53,068 nucleotides of DNA from an uncultured Bacteroides sp. (GTDB lineage Bacteria; Bacteroidota; Bacteroidia; Bacteroidales; Bacteroidaceae). The notes under the pieces are model-generated. The model saw only the letters and a program-made list of their open reading frames with translations. It ran no database searches and was not told the origin of the DNA. The position numbers and the translations under genes were made by a program. The stretch spans positions 1 to 53,068 of the forward strand of contig CALUJC010000023.1 of assembly GCA_944320865.1 (NCBI GenBank), in the 5' to 3' direction. Below are positions 43,184 through 51,656 of this stretch, one piece after another (position 1 is the first letter of the stretch; each line of letters begins with the position of its first letter).

Positions 43184-43280
43184 AATGTACCTCCTTTTTT
43201 TGATTGTGAATAAAAATGTTTATGTTCTCTATCGGTTTATATTGTGTTATTTATCAGATAGTTGCGCTTTGACTGGGACA

Positions 43281-43418
43281 ACCCCGAAACTCGCCCTAGG
43301 CGGAGACCGTTCCTCGGCCTAGGCCGAGGCGGCATCACGACCTAGGCGGAGGCGACGTCACGACCTAGGCGGAGGTGACACCTCGACATAGGCGGAGTTT
43401 TCGCCTCGACCTGGGCGG
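43281..43418 (-). repeat. Tandem array C: six 23-bp units after the stop codon
   Basis: Read on the minus strand from 43418, six units of exactly 23 bp begin with forms of CCGCCTAGGTCG; one is the palindrome CGGCCTAGGCCG. They start 3 bases after the lipoprotein 3 stop. Same layout as arrays A and B, different word. Confidence 0.9.
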
Positions 43419-43420
43419 CA

Positions 43421-45412
43421 TCACTGCACGTCCGGATTGGGCACGAGCACCAGGGGCAAGTCGTTCTTGGTTGCCTCGTCCGTGTTCTCTTCCCAGATGT
43501 AGTCATTGTCGGCAAGCTGCTCGTTCATGGCTTCGGCGGCTGCCTGCCAGGTGATATCGCCGTCCACCCGGGTGGCGCTGGCGTCGGTATCGTCATCGCC
43601 AATGCCTTCCCCATCCCCGTCATAATAGCAGGCGTTGATGTTTCCACCATCTACATCCCCTGCTATGTGGCCGTAGTCATCTATTCCAGTTTTGCAGGAT
43701 ATCGCATAGCAGGCAGTAACCGACCCCGAATCATTGACCATTCCTGCGATGCCACCTGTTTGGGATTCTCCACTGAAGGTGCATCCGGACACGGCGCAAG
43801 CGATAACCGTACCATACATGTCTCCGGTTATTCCTCCTATATCATACTGACCCCTGATGTTGGCGTCCACCAGCAGCAGGTTCTTGACAGTGCCTCCGTT
43901 GACTAAAGTTCTGATAAATCCAGCGGGAGACATGTCGGTAACGTTGAGGTTGCTGATGGTATGCCCCGCGCCGTCGAATGTGTACCCGTAGCCCGTTATC
44001 TCCGGCCATGTCTGCCCGCTCATGTCGATGTCCGCAGCCAGGGTGCAGTTGTAAATAATGGCCTTGTCTGCCCATGCCAGCAGGCCTTGGGGGGTGTAGA
44101 CGGTGTAGGTTTTCGTTGCCTCGTCTATCGTATAGCCTTGCCACGACACGATGCACGAGGCCGCCAGTTCGCTGCCGTCGTTGCGGATGAGGGTGACGCG
44201 CAGCAGGGCGTTGCCGCCGGCTGCCGTGACGGTGACAGTTTGCGTCTGCAGGTCAGCCGTGACGCTCCACCCATTCGCATCGTCGGCACGGGTACTGATG
44301 TCGGTGTAGGTGCCGTCAGCGCCTTCGGGCGTTATCTGCGCCACGAGGGCGGCATAGTCGGTTGCTGTCGTTCCGGTGGGGTATGTCAGGCGGATTCCGG
44401 AAGTTCTGCTGCTGAGGGCGAGTGTGCCTGTGCCGTTGCCTATGGTGAGGGTCTGGTAGGCAGGGACATCAAAGGGTGTGCCGTCCTTCAGATAGAATGT
44501 CCAATGCGTGCCGTCTTCGGAAAGCTTGGGGGCCTGAGAGAACATGGAGTCGCCGGGCTGGCCGGTGGCCCCTGTAGGTCCTGTTGGCCCTGTAGGACCT
44601 TGCGGGCCTGTAGGACCACGGTTGCCATCTTCGCCATCCTCTCCGCTGATGCGGTACCACGTTTGTCCGCCGTCCACGCTGAGGTACCAGGCATTGCTGT
44701 CCTTCTTGCCGTTGTCCGTCATGATGGTTCCCGTGGTGAGTGAGCTGCCCAGGCTGATTTGGGGCACGGGGGCGGGAGTGCCGTCCTCGCCGTCGGCTCC
44801 CGGCTGTCCGTCCTGTCCGGGGGTGCCGTCTTGGCCGTCTTCGCCGTCGGTACCGTCTTGGCCGTCCTTGCCGTCTTCACCGTTGGCACGGATGGGGTTG
44901 CCCTGTGGGTCGAGCATCAGCTGGCCGTCCAGCGTCCAGTACCAGTTACCGTCCTCCTGTTGGGTCAGGCCTATCTGCGGGGTGTAGCCGTCGGCGCCGG
45001 TGTCTCCCTTGTCGCCTTGTTCGCCGGTATCTCCCTTGTCACCTTTGTCACCTTGTTCCCCCTTGTCACCCTTCTTGCCGTGGTAGATGACGATGGGCTC
45101 ACTGTGCAGGAACGTGATGGTGTAGCCCACCTCCTCGCCGTCCTCCATGAGCGGGGTGATGGCGGTGATGCAGTCGGTGGTGTTGAGCAGTTGCTGTATG
45201 GCGGCGATGTTGTGGTTGGTTTCTTCTTGCCATTGCTCCAGGGCAGCGAGGCGCTCCTCGTGGTTGTTCACCGCGTCCCACAGGGCGGTGTCGTCGTAAT
45301 CCTCCTGGCAGGAGGCAAAGAGGAACAAAGAGAGGAGTATCAGTAAGTTAAAGTTAGTTAAATAGGGGGGGGTAAATTGTCCCTTCCGGATAAATAAACC
45401 TATAAGATTCAT
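43421..45412 (-). CDS. Collagen-like surface lipoprotein 3, reading frame ON
   Basis: A 663-residue lipoprotein. ATG 45412 is chosen because a -7 box (45447-45454) precedes it, excluding an in-frame ATG at 45517. The leader MNLIGLFIRKGQFTPP includes eight C (45372-45365) that keep the frame open; then comes the hydrophobic core and lipobox LFASC (Cys35). The framework is the same as in paralogues 1 and 2: DUF4988-like part, Gly-X-Y blocks interrupted by [12 protein letters not shown] and AWYLSVDGGQTWYRISG, and GLUG-like repeats (GGITG, GGIAG) with the same ending VLVPNPDVQ as paralogue 1. Array C and an HU-related gene follow. Confidence 0.9.
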   Translation of the reverse strand: MNLIGLFIRKGQFTPPYLTNFNLLILLSLFLFASCQEDYDDTALWDAVNNHEERLAALEQWQEETNHNIAAIQQLLNTTDCITAITPLMEDGEEVGYTITFLHSEPIVIYHGKKGDKGEQGDKGDKGDTGEQGDKGDTGADGYTPQIGLTQQEDGNWYWTLDGQLMLDPQGNPIRANGEDGKDGQDGTDGEDGQDGTPGQDGQPGADGEDGTPAPVPQISLGSSLTTGTIMTDNGKKDSNAWYLSVDGGQTWYRISGEDGEDGNRGPTGPQGPTGPTGPTGATGQPGDSMFSQAPKLSEDGTHWTFYLKDGTPFDVPAYQTLTIGNGTGTLALSSRTSGIRLTYPTGTTATDYAALVAQITPEGADGTYTDISTRADDANGWSVTADLQTQTVTVTAAGGNALLRVTLIRNDGSELAASCIVSWQGYTIDEATKTYTVYTPQGLLAWADKAIIYNCTLAADIDMSGQTWPEITGYGYTFDGAGHTISNLNVTDMSPAGFIRTLVNGGTVKNLLLVDANIRGQYDIGGITGDMYGTVIACAVSGCTFSGESQTGGIAGMVNDSGSVTACYAISCKTGIDDYGHIAGDVDGGNINACYYDGDGEGIGDDDTDASATRVDGDITWQAAAEAMNEQLADNDYIWEENTDEATKNDLPLVLVPNPDVQ
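45365..45372 (-). repeat. Poly-C tract (8 C on the minus strand), frame open
   Basis: Seen as eight G on the plus strand. It lies at the Phe-Thr-Pro-Pro codons, the same place as the 7-C and 11-C tracts of the other two copies. Confidence 0.85.
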
Positions 45413-45446
45413 AACGGGAAATGTATTAATTAAGTGAGTAATGACG

Positions 45447-45454
45447 CAAAAGTA
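45447..45454 (-). promoter_or_regulatory. -7 box of the lipoprotein 3 promoter
   Basis: Minus-strand TACTTTTG with CTTG at 45478-45475 as a weak -33 box (20-bp spacer), 34 bp before ATG 45412. Confidence 0.65.
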
Positions 45455-45530
45455 CGCCTTTTCCCCGGATGCTCCAAGCAACGGAGTGATAAATTTCGGG
45501 GCAAGGACACGAAGCACGTTTTTTTATTGT

Positions 45531-45538
45531 TACCTTTG
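45531..45538 (+). promoter_or_regulatory. -7 box of the S41 peptidase promoter
   Basis: TACCTTTG, 34 bp before the start; divergent from the lipoprotein 3 promoter. Confidence 0.6.
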
Positions 45539-45572
45539 CGCGGAAATCAGCTAAATATTAACCACTACCGAC

Positions 45573-46577
45573 ATGCGCTCCACCTTATTACTGTGCATAC
45601 TTTGCCTGCCCCTGCTGCTGGGCGGCTGCATCCGCGAAGAAGAATATGACAACACGCCCCAAGGCAATTTCGACGCCTTGTGGACCATCATTGACGAACA
45701 ATACTGCTTCCTGGACTACAAGCAGATTGATTGGGACGCCGTGTACGACCGGTACCGGCCGCTCATCACGCCGGACATGTCGGGCGACGGCCTCTTTGAG
45801 GTGCTGGGCAACATGCTGGCCGAACTGAAGGACGGGCACGTCAACCTGTCCAGCGCCTCCAACACCGCACGCTACTGGAACTGGTACCTCGACTATCCGC
45901 GCAACTTCAACGAGGCCCTGGTGGAGAGCTACCTGGGGCGCGACTACCGCATAGGCGGCGGGGCCAGCTACACCATACTGGACGACAACATAGGCTATAT
46001 ATATTATGGTGACTTCTCCAGCGGCATAGGCGAGGGCAACCTGGACGAGATGCTGCTCTACCTCTCCATCTGCAACGGACTCATCATCGACGTGCGAGGC
46101 AACGGCGGCGGCAACCTCACCACCGCCACCAAGCTGGCCGCCCGCTTCACCAACGACAAGGTGCTGACGGGCTACATCCTGCACAAGACGGGCAAGGGGC
46201 ACAGCGACTTCTCCGACCCCGAGCCCATCTACCTGGAACCCTCCAACAGCATACGCTGGCAAAAGCCCGTGGTGGTGCTGGTGAACCGCCATGCCTACAG
46301 CGCTACGAACGACTTCATCAACTCCATGCGCTACCTGCCCCTCGTCACCCTGATGGGCGACAAAAGCGGGGGCGGCTCGGGCCTGCCCTTCTCGTCGGAG
46401 CTGCCCAACGGCTGGGGCGTACGCTTCTCCGCCAGTCCGCACCTCGATGCCGAGGGGCAGCACATCGAGTTTGGCATAGACCCCGACGTCAAGCTGGACA
46501 TGGATGCCGACGACGAGGCCCGGGGCATAGACACCATGATAGAAGCCGCCCGCGCCTTGCTGAAAGCAGGGATGTAA
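45573..46577 (+). CDS. S41-family peptidase lipoprotein
   Basis: A 334-residue lipoprotein (lipobox LLGGC, Cys19) of the C-terminal-processing-protease family. DNTPQGNFDALWTIIDEQYCFLD (26-48) and LKDGHVNL (about 89-96) are typical, and the catalytic core shows IGYIYYGDF, LIIDVRGNGGG (about 172-182) and the nucleophile region NRHAYSATNDF (about 234-244), where Ser is followed by Ala-Thr-Asn and not the usual Ala-Ala-Glu. A PDZ domain is short or lacking. It acts outside the inner membrane; substrate unknown. Confidence 0.85.
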   Translation: MRSTLLLCILCLPLLLGGCIREEEYDNTPQGNFDALWTIIDEQYCFLDYKQIDWDAVYDRYRPLITPDMSGDGLFEVLGNMLAELKDGHVNLSSASNTARYWNWYLDYPRNFNEALVESYLGRDYRIGGGASYTILDDNIGYIYYGDFSSGIGEGNLDEMLLYLSICNGLIIDVRGNGGGNLTTATKLAARFTNDKVLTGYILHKTGKGHSDFSDPEPIYLEPSNSIRWQKPVVVLVNRHAYSATNDFINSMRYLPLVTLMGDKSGGGSGLPFSSELPNGWGVRFSASPHLDAEGQHIEFGIDPDVKLDMDADDEARGIDTMIEAARALLKAGM

Positions 46578-46633
46578 TGGCCGCGCCCGAACACTTTGTG
46601 ACGCAACCACTTGCCGGAACGGAAAAAACTCCT

Positions 46634-46641
46634 TATCTTTG
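46634..46641 (+). promoter_or_regulatory. -7 box of the tRNA-Leu promoter
   Basis: TATCTTTG, 23 bp before the tRNA; TTGC at 46611-46614 is a possible -33 box. Confidence 0.6.
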
Positions 46642-46664
46642 CCCGCGCTAAAGAAACATACCAT

Positions 46665-46749
46665 GCGGCTGTGGCGTAATTGGTAGCCGCGCCAGACTTA
46701 GGATCTGGTGCCGCGAGGCGTGTAGGTTCGAGTCCTATCAGCCGCACCA
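46665..46749 (+). tRNA. tRNA-Leu, anticodon UAG
   Basis: 85 bases including the encoded CCA. Acceptor GCGGCTG pairs with CAGCCGC; the anticodon stem CCAGA/TCTGG encloses a loop with TAG at 46699-46701; a long variable arm (class II) and the T arm GTAGG-TTCGAGT-CCTAT are clear. Reads CUA and related leucine codons. Confidence 0.95.
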
Positions 46750-46768
46750 CATCTTTTTCACATGAAAC

Positions 46769-46797
46769 CTCCGGAACTACCCTTCCGGAGTTTTTTT
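46769..46797 (+). terminator. Terminator after tRNA-Leu
   Basis: CTCCGGAA (46769-46776) pairs with TTCCGGAG (46783-46790), followed by seven T. Confidence 0.9.
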
Positions 46798-47029
46798 ATC
46801 TCCGCCCGGCCGCCGGTAGCCAGCCTCCGGCACTTCCCCTAAACGCCTCATACACAAGCCCCGGTAGCCTTCCAACGCTACCACACCAGCCCTCCAACGC
46901 CAGCAAACGGGGCCTTCATCACTAAAAAAACGACCTTCCGCTGCAACAAAATCCGCCCTCAACCCGTCTAACAGACAGAATGCGCATCAAACTTCAAACC
47001 AAAACAGTAACTAAAAAACAACGACCGAT
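46798..47029. other. Gap upstream of the ECF operon
   Basis: C-rich sequence with a weak 22-bp repetition (AGCCTTCCAACGC and AGCCCTCCAACGC). No TAnnTTTG box precedes the operon, which would fit a promoter read by the ECF sigma factor itself. No gene seen. Confidence 0.45.
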
Positions 47030-47512
47030 ATGAAAAAACTGACTACCCTCATCGCCCTCATACTGCTGGCACAAGCCACATGGGCTACGAGCATTAAAGA
47101 CGTGTTCAACGAATTCAAAGACACCCCGCGTGCCGAATACGTATCCATCTCGCCCTTCCTGATGAAAATAGGCAAATGCTTCATCGACGAAGAAGAAGGC
47201 CCCGAAATGGCGCTGGCCAAGCAAGTCCACTCCATGAAGGTGCTCGACCTGGCCGACTGCTCGCCCGAAGTAAAGGCGCGCTTCACCCGCCGCATTGCCG
47301 ACCTCGACGACAACGGCTATGAGACGCTGGTGCGCGTGAATGAAGATGGCGAGAAGGTAAACATCCTCGTCAAGCAGAAGAAGGACGTCATCCGCGAGAT
47401 GCTCATCGTCTGCGCCGGGACGGACGACTGCACGTTGGTGTTCTTCAAAGGCAAGTTCAAGACGGAAGACATAGACCGCCTCGTCAACGACAACACCACC
47501 CACCGCGACTGA
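47030..47512 (+). CDS. DUF4252 secreted protein, first copy
   Basis: A 160-residue protein with a signal peptide (1-20, ending ATWATS). It follows the DUF4252 pattern: ISPFLMKIGKCF, KVLDLADCSPEVKARFTRRIADLDDNGYETLVRVNEDGEKVNILVKQ and a final beta region. Its TGA overlaps the sigma-factor ATG (TGATG), so the two are coupled. DUF4252 proteins often accompany ECF sigma factors in Bacteroides; the role is unknown, perhaps an envelope signal or output. Confidence 0.82.
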   Translation: MKKLTTLIALILLAQATWATSIKDVFNEFKDTPRAEYVSISPFLMKIGKCFIDEEEGPEMALAKQVHSMKVLDLADCSPEVKARFTRRIADLDDNGYETLVRVNEDGEKVNILVKQKKDVIREMLIVCAGTDDCTLVFFKGKFKTEDIDRLVNDNTTHRD

Positions 47513-48021
47513 TGGACGCCGAAGAATTCAAGCAACGCTTCCTGCCCCTGCACCCCGCCCTCTACCGCGCCGCCTACGCCCTGATGCAGAACGCCGACGA
47601 TGCCGAAGACATGGTGCAGGAAGCCTATCTGAAGCTGTGGGACAAGCGCGACGCGCTCGAAATCCGCACCAACCCCGCAGCCTATTGCATCAGCCTGGTG
47701 CGCCACTTGTGCCTCGACCAGATGCAGACCAAGCACTACACCGCCCAGGCCCCTTTGCCCGACAACCTGGCTTTGCCCGCAGACGGCGACACCGGCCAGC
47801 GCCTCGAGGCACGCGACCAATGGATGCACCTCAGGCGCCTCATCGCCCGACTGCCCGACACACCCCGCCGGGTGCTGTGGCTGCGCGACGTGGAAGAGTG
47901 CTCCATGGAGGAAATAGGCCAAGCCACGGGACTGACCGAGGTGAACATACGCTCCATCCTCTCCAGGACCCGCAAGAAAATACGTGAACAATTCAACCGA
48001 CTGACAGGAGATAAACTATGA
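47512..48021 (+). CDS. ECF-type RNA polymerase sigma factor
   Basis: A 169-residue sigma-70 group 4 protein: region 2 LYRAAYALMQNADDAEDMVQEAYLKLWDKRDAL (about 18-50), region 4 LPDTPRRVLWLRDVEECSMEEIGQATGLTEVNIRSILSRTRKKIREQF (about 115-162). It directs polymerase to a small regulon, probably including this operon. The gene is fused by overlaps to DUF4252 (upstream) and the anti-sigma candidate (downstream, 4 bp ATGA). Confidence 0.93.
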   Translation: MDAEEFKQRFLPLHPALYRAAYALMQNADDAEDMVQEAYLKLWDKRDALEIRTNPAAYCISLVRHLCLDQMQTKHYTAQAPLPDNLALPADGDTGQRLEARDQWMHLRRLIARLPDTPRRVLWLRDVEECSMEEIGQATGLTEVNIRSILSRTRKKIREQFNRLTGDKL

Positions 48022-48554
48022 ACCCTACAGAAGAATCCATCCGCCAACTGCTGGAACGCTACTACCAAGGCACAGCCACCCGCGACGAAGAGCGCCGGCT
48101 GAAGGCCTACTTCGCCCAAGACGACGTGCCGCCCGCGCTGACTGCCGAGCAAGCCATCTTCCGCTACCTGGACCACGAAGCCCGCCAAACGCCTCCCTTG
48201 CCCCAAGGCCTGGAGGAACGCCTGGCACGTAGCATAGACCGCCTGGCAGCCGAAGAACCCCGCCGCCTGCGCGCAAAGACGCCCCGCCGCCCCCGCCTGT
48301 GGCAATGGACGGCAGGCATAGCCGCCTCCCTGCTGCTGGCCTCGGCCATCGGCCTGCACCTGTACACGCAGCACGGCGCCGCGCCCCAAGACACCTTCGA
48401 CGACCCTCAGCTGGCCTACGCCGAAGCACGGCGCGCCCTGCACCTCTTCGACGCCACCTTCGGCAAAGGAGAACAACAGATGAAGGAAGCCCGCGAGGCC
48501 GCCCGCGAAGTCAACAAGAAACTGGCGAAATACCGGATTATAGCAAACCCATAA
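48018..48554 (+). CDS. Putative anti-sigma factor, single-span membrane protein
   Basis: A 178-residue protein: a charged N-terminal cytoplasmic part (1-92) starting TEESIRQLLERYYQGTATRDEERRLKAYF, a form common in Bacteroidota anti-sigma factors, one membrane segment (about 95-116) and a short outer domain with a helical, Lys/Glu-rich end. No zinc-binding HxxxCxxC motif. The overlap with the sigma gene supports the role; direct sequence proof is lacking. Confidence 0.7.
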   Translation: MNPTEESIRQLLERYYQGTATRDEERRLKAYFAQDDVPPALTAEQAIFRYLDHEARQTPPLPQGLEERLARSIDRLAAEEPRRLRAKTPRRPRLWQWTAGIAASLLLASAIGLHLYTQHGAAPQDTFDDPQLAYAEARRALHLFDATFGKGEQQMKEAREAAREVNKKLAKYRIIANP

Positions 48555-48579
48555 CAACACCCCTAAAAGAATAACGATT

Positions 48580-49035
48580 ATGAAAAGACTGTTCATCACC
48601 CTCGTAGCCACCCTGCTGGTGGCCATCACACTGCCCGCCCAAGAGAACGTGTTCGACAAGTATGCCGACAGTGAAGGCGTCTCCACCGTCTACATTTCCA
48701 AGAAAATGTTCAGCATGATGAAAGACATGAAGAGCGAAGACCTCAACCTGGGCACCCTTTCAGGCAAGATAAGCAACATGCAGATACTGACCTGCGAAGA
48801 CAAAGACACCGCCGCCCGCCTGCGCAAAGACATAGCCTACATCAACCCCGAAAACGGTTATGAAGAACTGCTACGCGTGCGCGAAGAAGGCGAACGGGTC
48901 ACCATCTATGCCAAAGAAGGGAAGAAAGAAAACGAGTACATCCTCATAGTAGACGAGCCGGACGAAATAGTGCTCATCCAGCTCAACGGCCAGCTCACCC
49001 TGGAAGAACTGCAGGGTATTGTAAACACCCAATGA
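48580..49035 (+). CDS. DUF4252 secreted protein, second copy
   Basis: A 151-residue paralogue of the gene at 47030 with a signal peptide (1-21, ending LPAQE). Shared pattern: STVYISKKMFSMMKDM, ISNMQILTCEDKDTAARLRKDIAYINPENGYEELLRVREEGERVTIYAKEG and IVDEPDEIVLIQLNGQLTLEELQGIV. Two DUF4252 genes flank one sigma/anti-sigma pair. The 3' end converges on upp with an 8-bp gap. Confidence 0.82.
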   Translation: MKRLFITLVATLLVAITLPAQENVFDKYADSEGVSTVYISKKMFSMMKDMKSEDLNLGTLSGKISNMQILTCEDKDTAARLRKDIAYINPENGYEELLRVREEGERVTIYAKEGKKENEYILIVDEPDEIVLIQLNGQLTLEELQGIVNTQ

Positions 49036-49042
49036 CCCGCCG

Positions 49043-49702
49043 TTACAGCTTGTCGCCAAAAGCCAAGTCGCCCGCATCGCCCAGCCCCGGCACAATGTAC
49101 ATGTGCTCATTCAGTCCGGGGTCGATGGCTGCACACCACAGGCTGACGTCGTCGGCAGGGAAAAGGCGCTGCAAGTGCTCCACTCCCTGCCGGCTAGCAA
49201 TGACGCAGGCAATCAGCAGCCTGCGCGGTGCTCCCTTGGTAAGAAAAGCCCGGTAGGCCAGCTCCATGCTCTCGCCCGTGGCAAGCATGGGGTCTACCAG
49301 CAACAACGTTTTCCCCGCCAACCCGGGCGTGGCAATATACTCGATGTGCACGTCCACCTGACGGCATTCTTTATCTTTATAATAACGGTAAGCCGATACA
49401 AAGGCATTGCCGGCCTTGTCGAACACATTGAGGAAACCTATATGCAAAGGCAACCCTGCCCTGAACACCGTGCCAATCACCACATCATCGTCAGGCGTGC
49501 TGACATGCGCTACCCCCAAGGGCGTTTGCACCTGCTTCACGGAGTAGGTCAACTCCTTGCTCATCTCATAAGCCATCAACTCGCCGATGCGCTCAATGTT
49601 ACGCCGGAAGCGCATACGGTCGCCCTGCACCTGCACATCGCGTATCTCGGCCACATATTGGTTGATGACAGAATTTGTCTCTGCAAAATTGATTACTCTC
49701 AT
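49043..49702 (-). CDS. upp: Uracil phosphoribosyltransferase
   Basis: Salvages uracil to UMP using PRPP. The 219-residue protein has the PRPP loop LLVDPMLATGES (about 134-145), FRAGLPLHIGFLNVFDKAGNAF (80-101) and the C-terminal uracil-binding GLGDAGDLAFG (about 206-216). Length is normal. A repeat block lies directly upstream instead of a clear promoter, so it may be read from the acyl-CoA ligase transcript. Confidence 0.95.
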   Translation of the reverse strand: MRVINFAETNSVINQYVAEIRDVQVQGDRMRFRRNIERIGELMAYEMSKELTYSVKQVQTPLGVAHVSTPDDDVVIGTVFRAGLPLHIGFLNVFDKAGNAFVSAYRYYKDKECRQVDVHIEYIATPGLAGKTLLLVDPMLATGESMELAYRAFLTKGAPRRLLIACVIASRQGVEHLQRLFPADDVSLWCAAIDPGLNEHMYIVPGLGDAGDLAFGDKL

Positions 49703-49717
49703 AACGGTTGAAATTTA

Positions 49718-49870
49718 GTTGACAAGGAAACGAGTTGACGAGGGGACAAGGCCTTTAGTTAACGAGGGAATAAGGGGATTAAGCCGACAAGGGGATAAGG
49801 ATATAAAGAGGCCAAGAATTATCTTGCTTCCTGAAACCCTGTCAACTTGTATCCTTGTCACCTTGTCAAC
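49718..49870. repeat. Inverted repeat block around GTTGACAAGG
   Basis: GTTGACAAGG (49718-49727) and its exact complement CCTTGTCAAC (49861-49870) frame many imperfect copies of ACAAGG and GAGGGGA spaced about 7 or 14 bp apart. No gene is inside. It separates the acyl-CoA ligase gene from upp. Confidence 0.7.
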
Positions 49871-49877
49871 GCATTCC

Positions 49878-51524
49878 CTAAATTATCTCAATGCCCTGCT
49901 CCTTGCACAGCTGCAGGCCCACGTCTTTCAGTTTGAACTTCTGTATCTTGCCGCTGCCTGTCATGGGGAACTCTTTCACGAAGAAGATGTATTTGGGAAT
50001 CTTGTAGCGTGAAATCTTGCCCATGCAGAAGTCGCGCACGTCACTCTCGTGCAAGTCTACCCCTTCGTGCAGGATGATGAATGCGCCTACCGCCTCGCCA
50101 TACTTCTTGGAGGGGATGCCCGCCACCTGCACGTCCTTCACTCCGGGAATCTGGTAGATAAACTCCTCAATCTCGCGCGGGTAGATGTTTTCCCCGCCAC
50201 GGATAATCATGTCCTTGATGCGTCCGGTGATGCGGTAATTGCCGTTCTCGTCCTTCACGCCCAAGTCGCCCGAGTGCAGGAAACCATCTTTGTCTATCAC
50301 CTCGGCAGTAGCCTCGGGGTTCTTGTAATAGCCCTTCATGGTGTTATAGCCCCGGTTGCACATTTCCCCTTGCACGCCTACGGGACATTCCTCGCCAGTC
50401 TCGGGGTCGATGACACGCACTTCGGTATGCTCGAAGTCATGCCCCACGGTGGTATAGCGCACCTCTGCGGGGTCGTCTATACGGCTATGCGTCATGCCGG
50501 GCGATGCCTCCGTCAGCCCGTACACGCTGGTCACCCGCATGAACATCTTTTCCTCCACCTGCTTCATCAGTTCGATGGGACACAGTGAACCGGCCATGAT
50601 GCCCGTGCGCAGGCTCGACATGTCGAACAAGTTGAACATGGGATGGTTCAGCTCGGCAATAAACATGGTGGGCACACCGTAGAGGGCCGTGCAGCGCTCT
50701 TTGTGCACCGAAGCCAGCACCACCAGGGGGTCGAAGCGTTCTACCATCACCTCTGTACAGCCGTGCGTCAGGCAGTTCATGGTGGCCAGCACCACGCCGA
50801 AGCAGTGGAACAAGGGCACGCAGACGCACAGCTTGTCGTCCTGCGTGAACTTCATGTGCTCGCCCGTCAGGAAGCCGTTGTTGGCAATGTTATAGTGCGT
50901 CAGCATCACGCCTTTCGGGAAACCGGTTGTGCCGCTGGTGTACTGCATGTTCACCACGTCGTGGCAGGTGACCTGCGCCTTCAGTTCCTCCAGGCGGCTG
51001 CCGTCCACATTGTCGCCCAACAGCAGAAGCTCTGCCGTGGTGTACATGCCACGGTGCTTCTCCTGCCCCACGTAAACCACGTTGCGCATATAAGGGAAGC
51101 GCTCACTCTTCAGGTGGCCGCGCTGGCAAGTACGCAGTTCGGGCAGTATCTCGTAGGTCATCTGCACAAAGTCGCTGTCTTTCTCGCCATTGACGATGCA
51201 CAGCGTGTGCATGTCCGAGTTCTTGCACAGGTATTCCAGCTCCGACTGCTTGTAACTGGTGTTTACGGTGACATACACCGCCCCAATCTTGGCGCAGGCA
51301 TAGAGCAGCGTCAGCCAGTCGGGCACGTTGGCAGCCCAGATGCCTACATGGGTGCCCCGCGTCACACCGATGGCTATAAGTCCGCGCGCCATGTCGTCCA
51401 CGCGCTGGTTGAACTGGCGCCAAGTGAAGCGCAAGTTGCGGTCGGAGTAAACGATGTATTCTTTATCGGGGGTCGTCTCGGCCCAGTGTTCCAGCCACTG
51501 GCCGAGGGTGCGTTCGTACAACAT
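49878..51524 (-). CDS. AMP-forming acyl-CoA ligase
   Basis: A 548-residue ANL-family enzyme that activates a carboxylic acid with ATP and CoA. Motifs: [14 protein letters not shown] (P-loop-like A3, about 195-208), [11 protein letters not shown] (A5, about 317-327), [34 protein letters not shown] (A7/A8, about 414-447) and the A10 lysine in GSGKIQKFK. It resembles medium/long-chain fatty-acid ligases. It is downstream of an XRE-cupin regulator on the same strand, a common pairing in Bacteroides in which the regulator probably controls it. The substrate is not certain. Confidence 0.9.
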   Translation of the reverse strand: MLYERTLGQWLEHWAETTPDKEYIVYSDRNLRFTWRQFNQRVDDMARGLIAIGVTRGTHVGIWAANVPDWLTLLYACAKIGAVYVTVNTSYKQSELEYLCKNSDMHTLCIVNGEKDSDFVQMTYEILPELRTCQRGHLKSERFPYMRNVVYVGQEKHRGMYTTAELLLLGDNVDGSRLEELKAQVTCHDVVNMQYTSGTTGFPKGVMLTHYNIANNGFLTGEHMKFTQDDKLCVCVPLFHCFGVVLATMNCLTHGCTEVMVERFDPLVVLASVHKERCTALYGVPTMFIAELNHPMFNLFDMSSLRTGIMAGSLCPIELMKQVEEKMFMRVTSVYGLTEASPGMTHSRIDDPAEVRYTTVGHDFEHTEVRVIDPETGEECPVGVQGEMCNRGYNTMKGYYKNPEATAEVIDKDGFLHSGDLGVKDENGNYRITGRIKDMIIRGGENIYPREIEEFIYQIPGVKDVQVAGIPSKKYGEAVGAFIILHEGVDLHESDVRDFCMGKISRYKIPKYIFFVKEFPMTGSGKIQKFKLKDVGLQLCKEQGIEII

Positions 51525-51534
51525 TATTTTAATG

Positions 51535-51656
51535 AAGAATTAAGAATGAAGAATGAGGAATTGGTTTAATGAAGAATGAAGAACGAAGAATGAAGAATCA
51601 GCGTGAATAAGGACAACGCCCGGAAATTCTTCATTCTTCGTTCTTCATTCTTCATT
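51535..51656. repeat. Heptad array forming a 31-bp perfect inverted repeat
   Basis: Arms 51568-51598 and 51626-51656, made of GAAGAAT/GAAGAAC 7-mers, are exact complements around a 27-nt loop. The right arm touches the stop codon of the XRE-cupin gene (51656-51658). Additional direct copies lie at 51535-51560. Confidence 0.85.
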
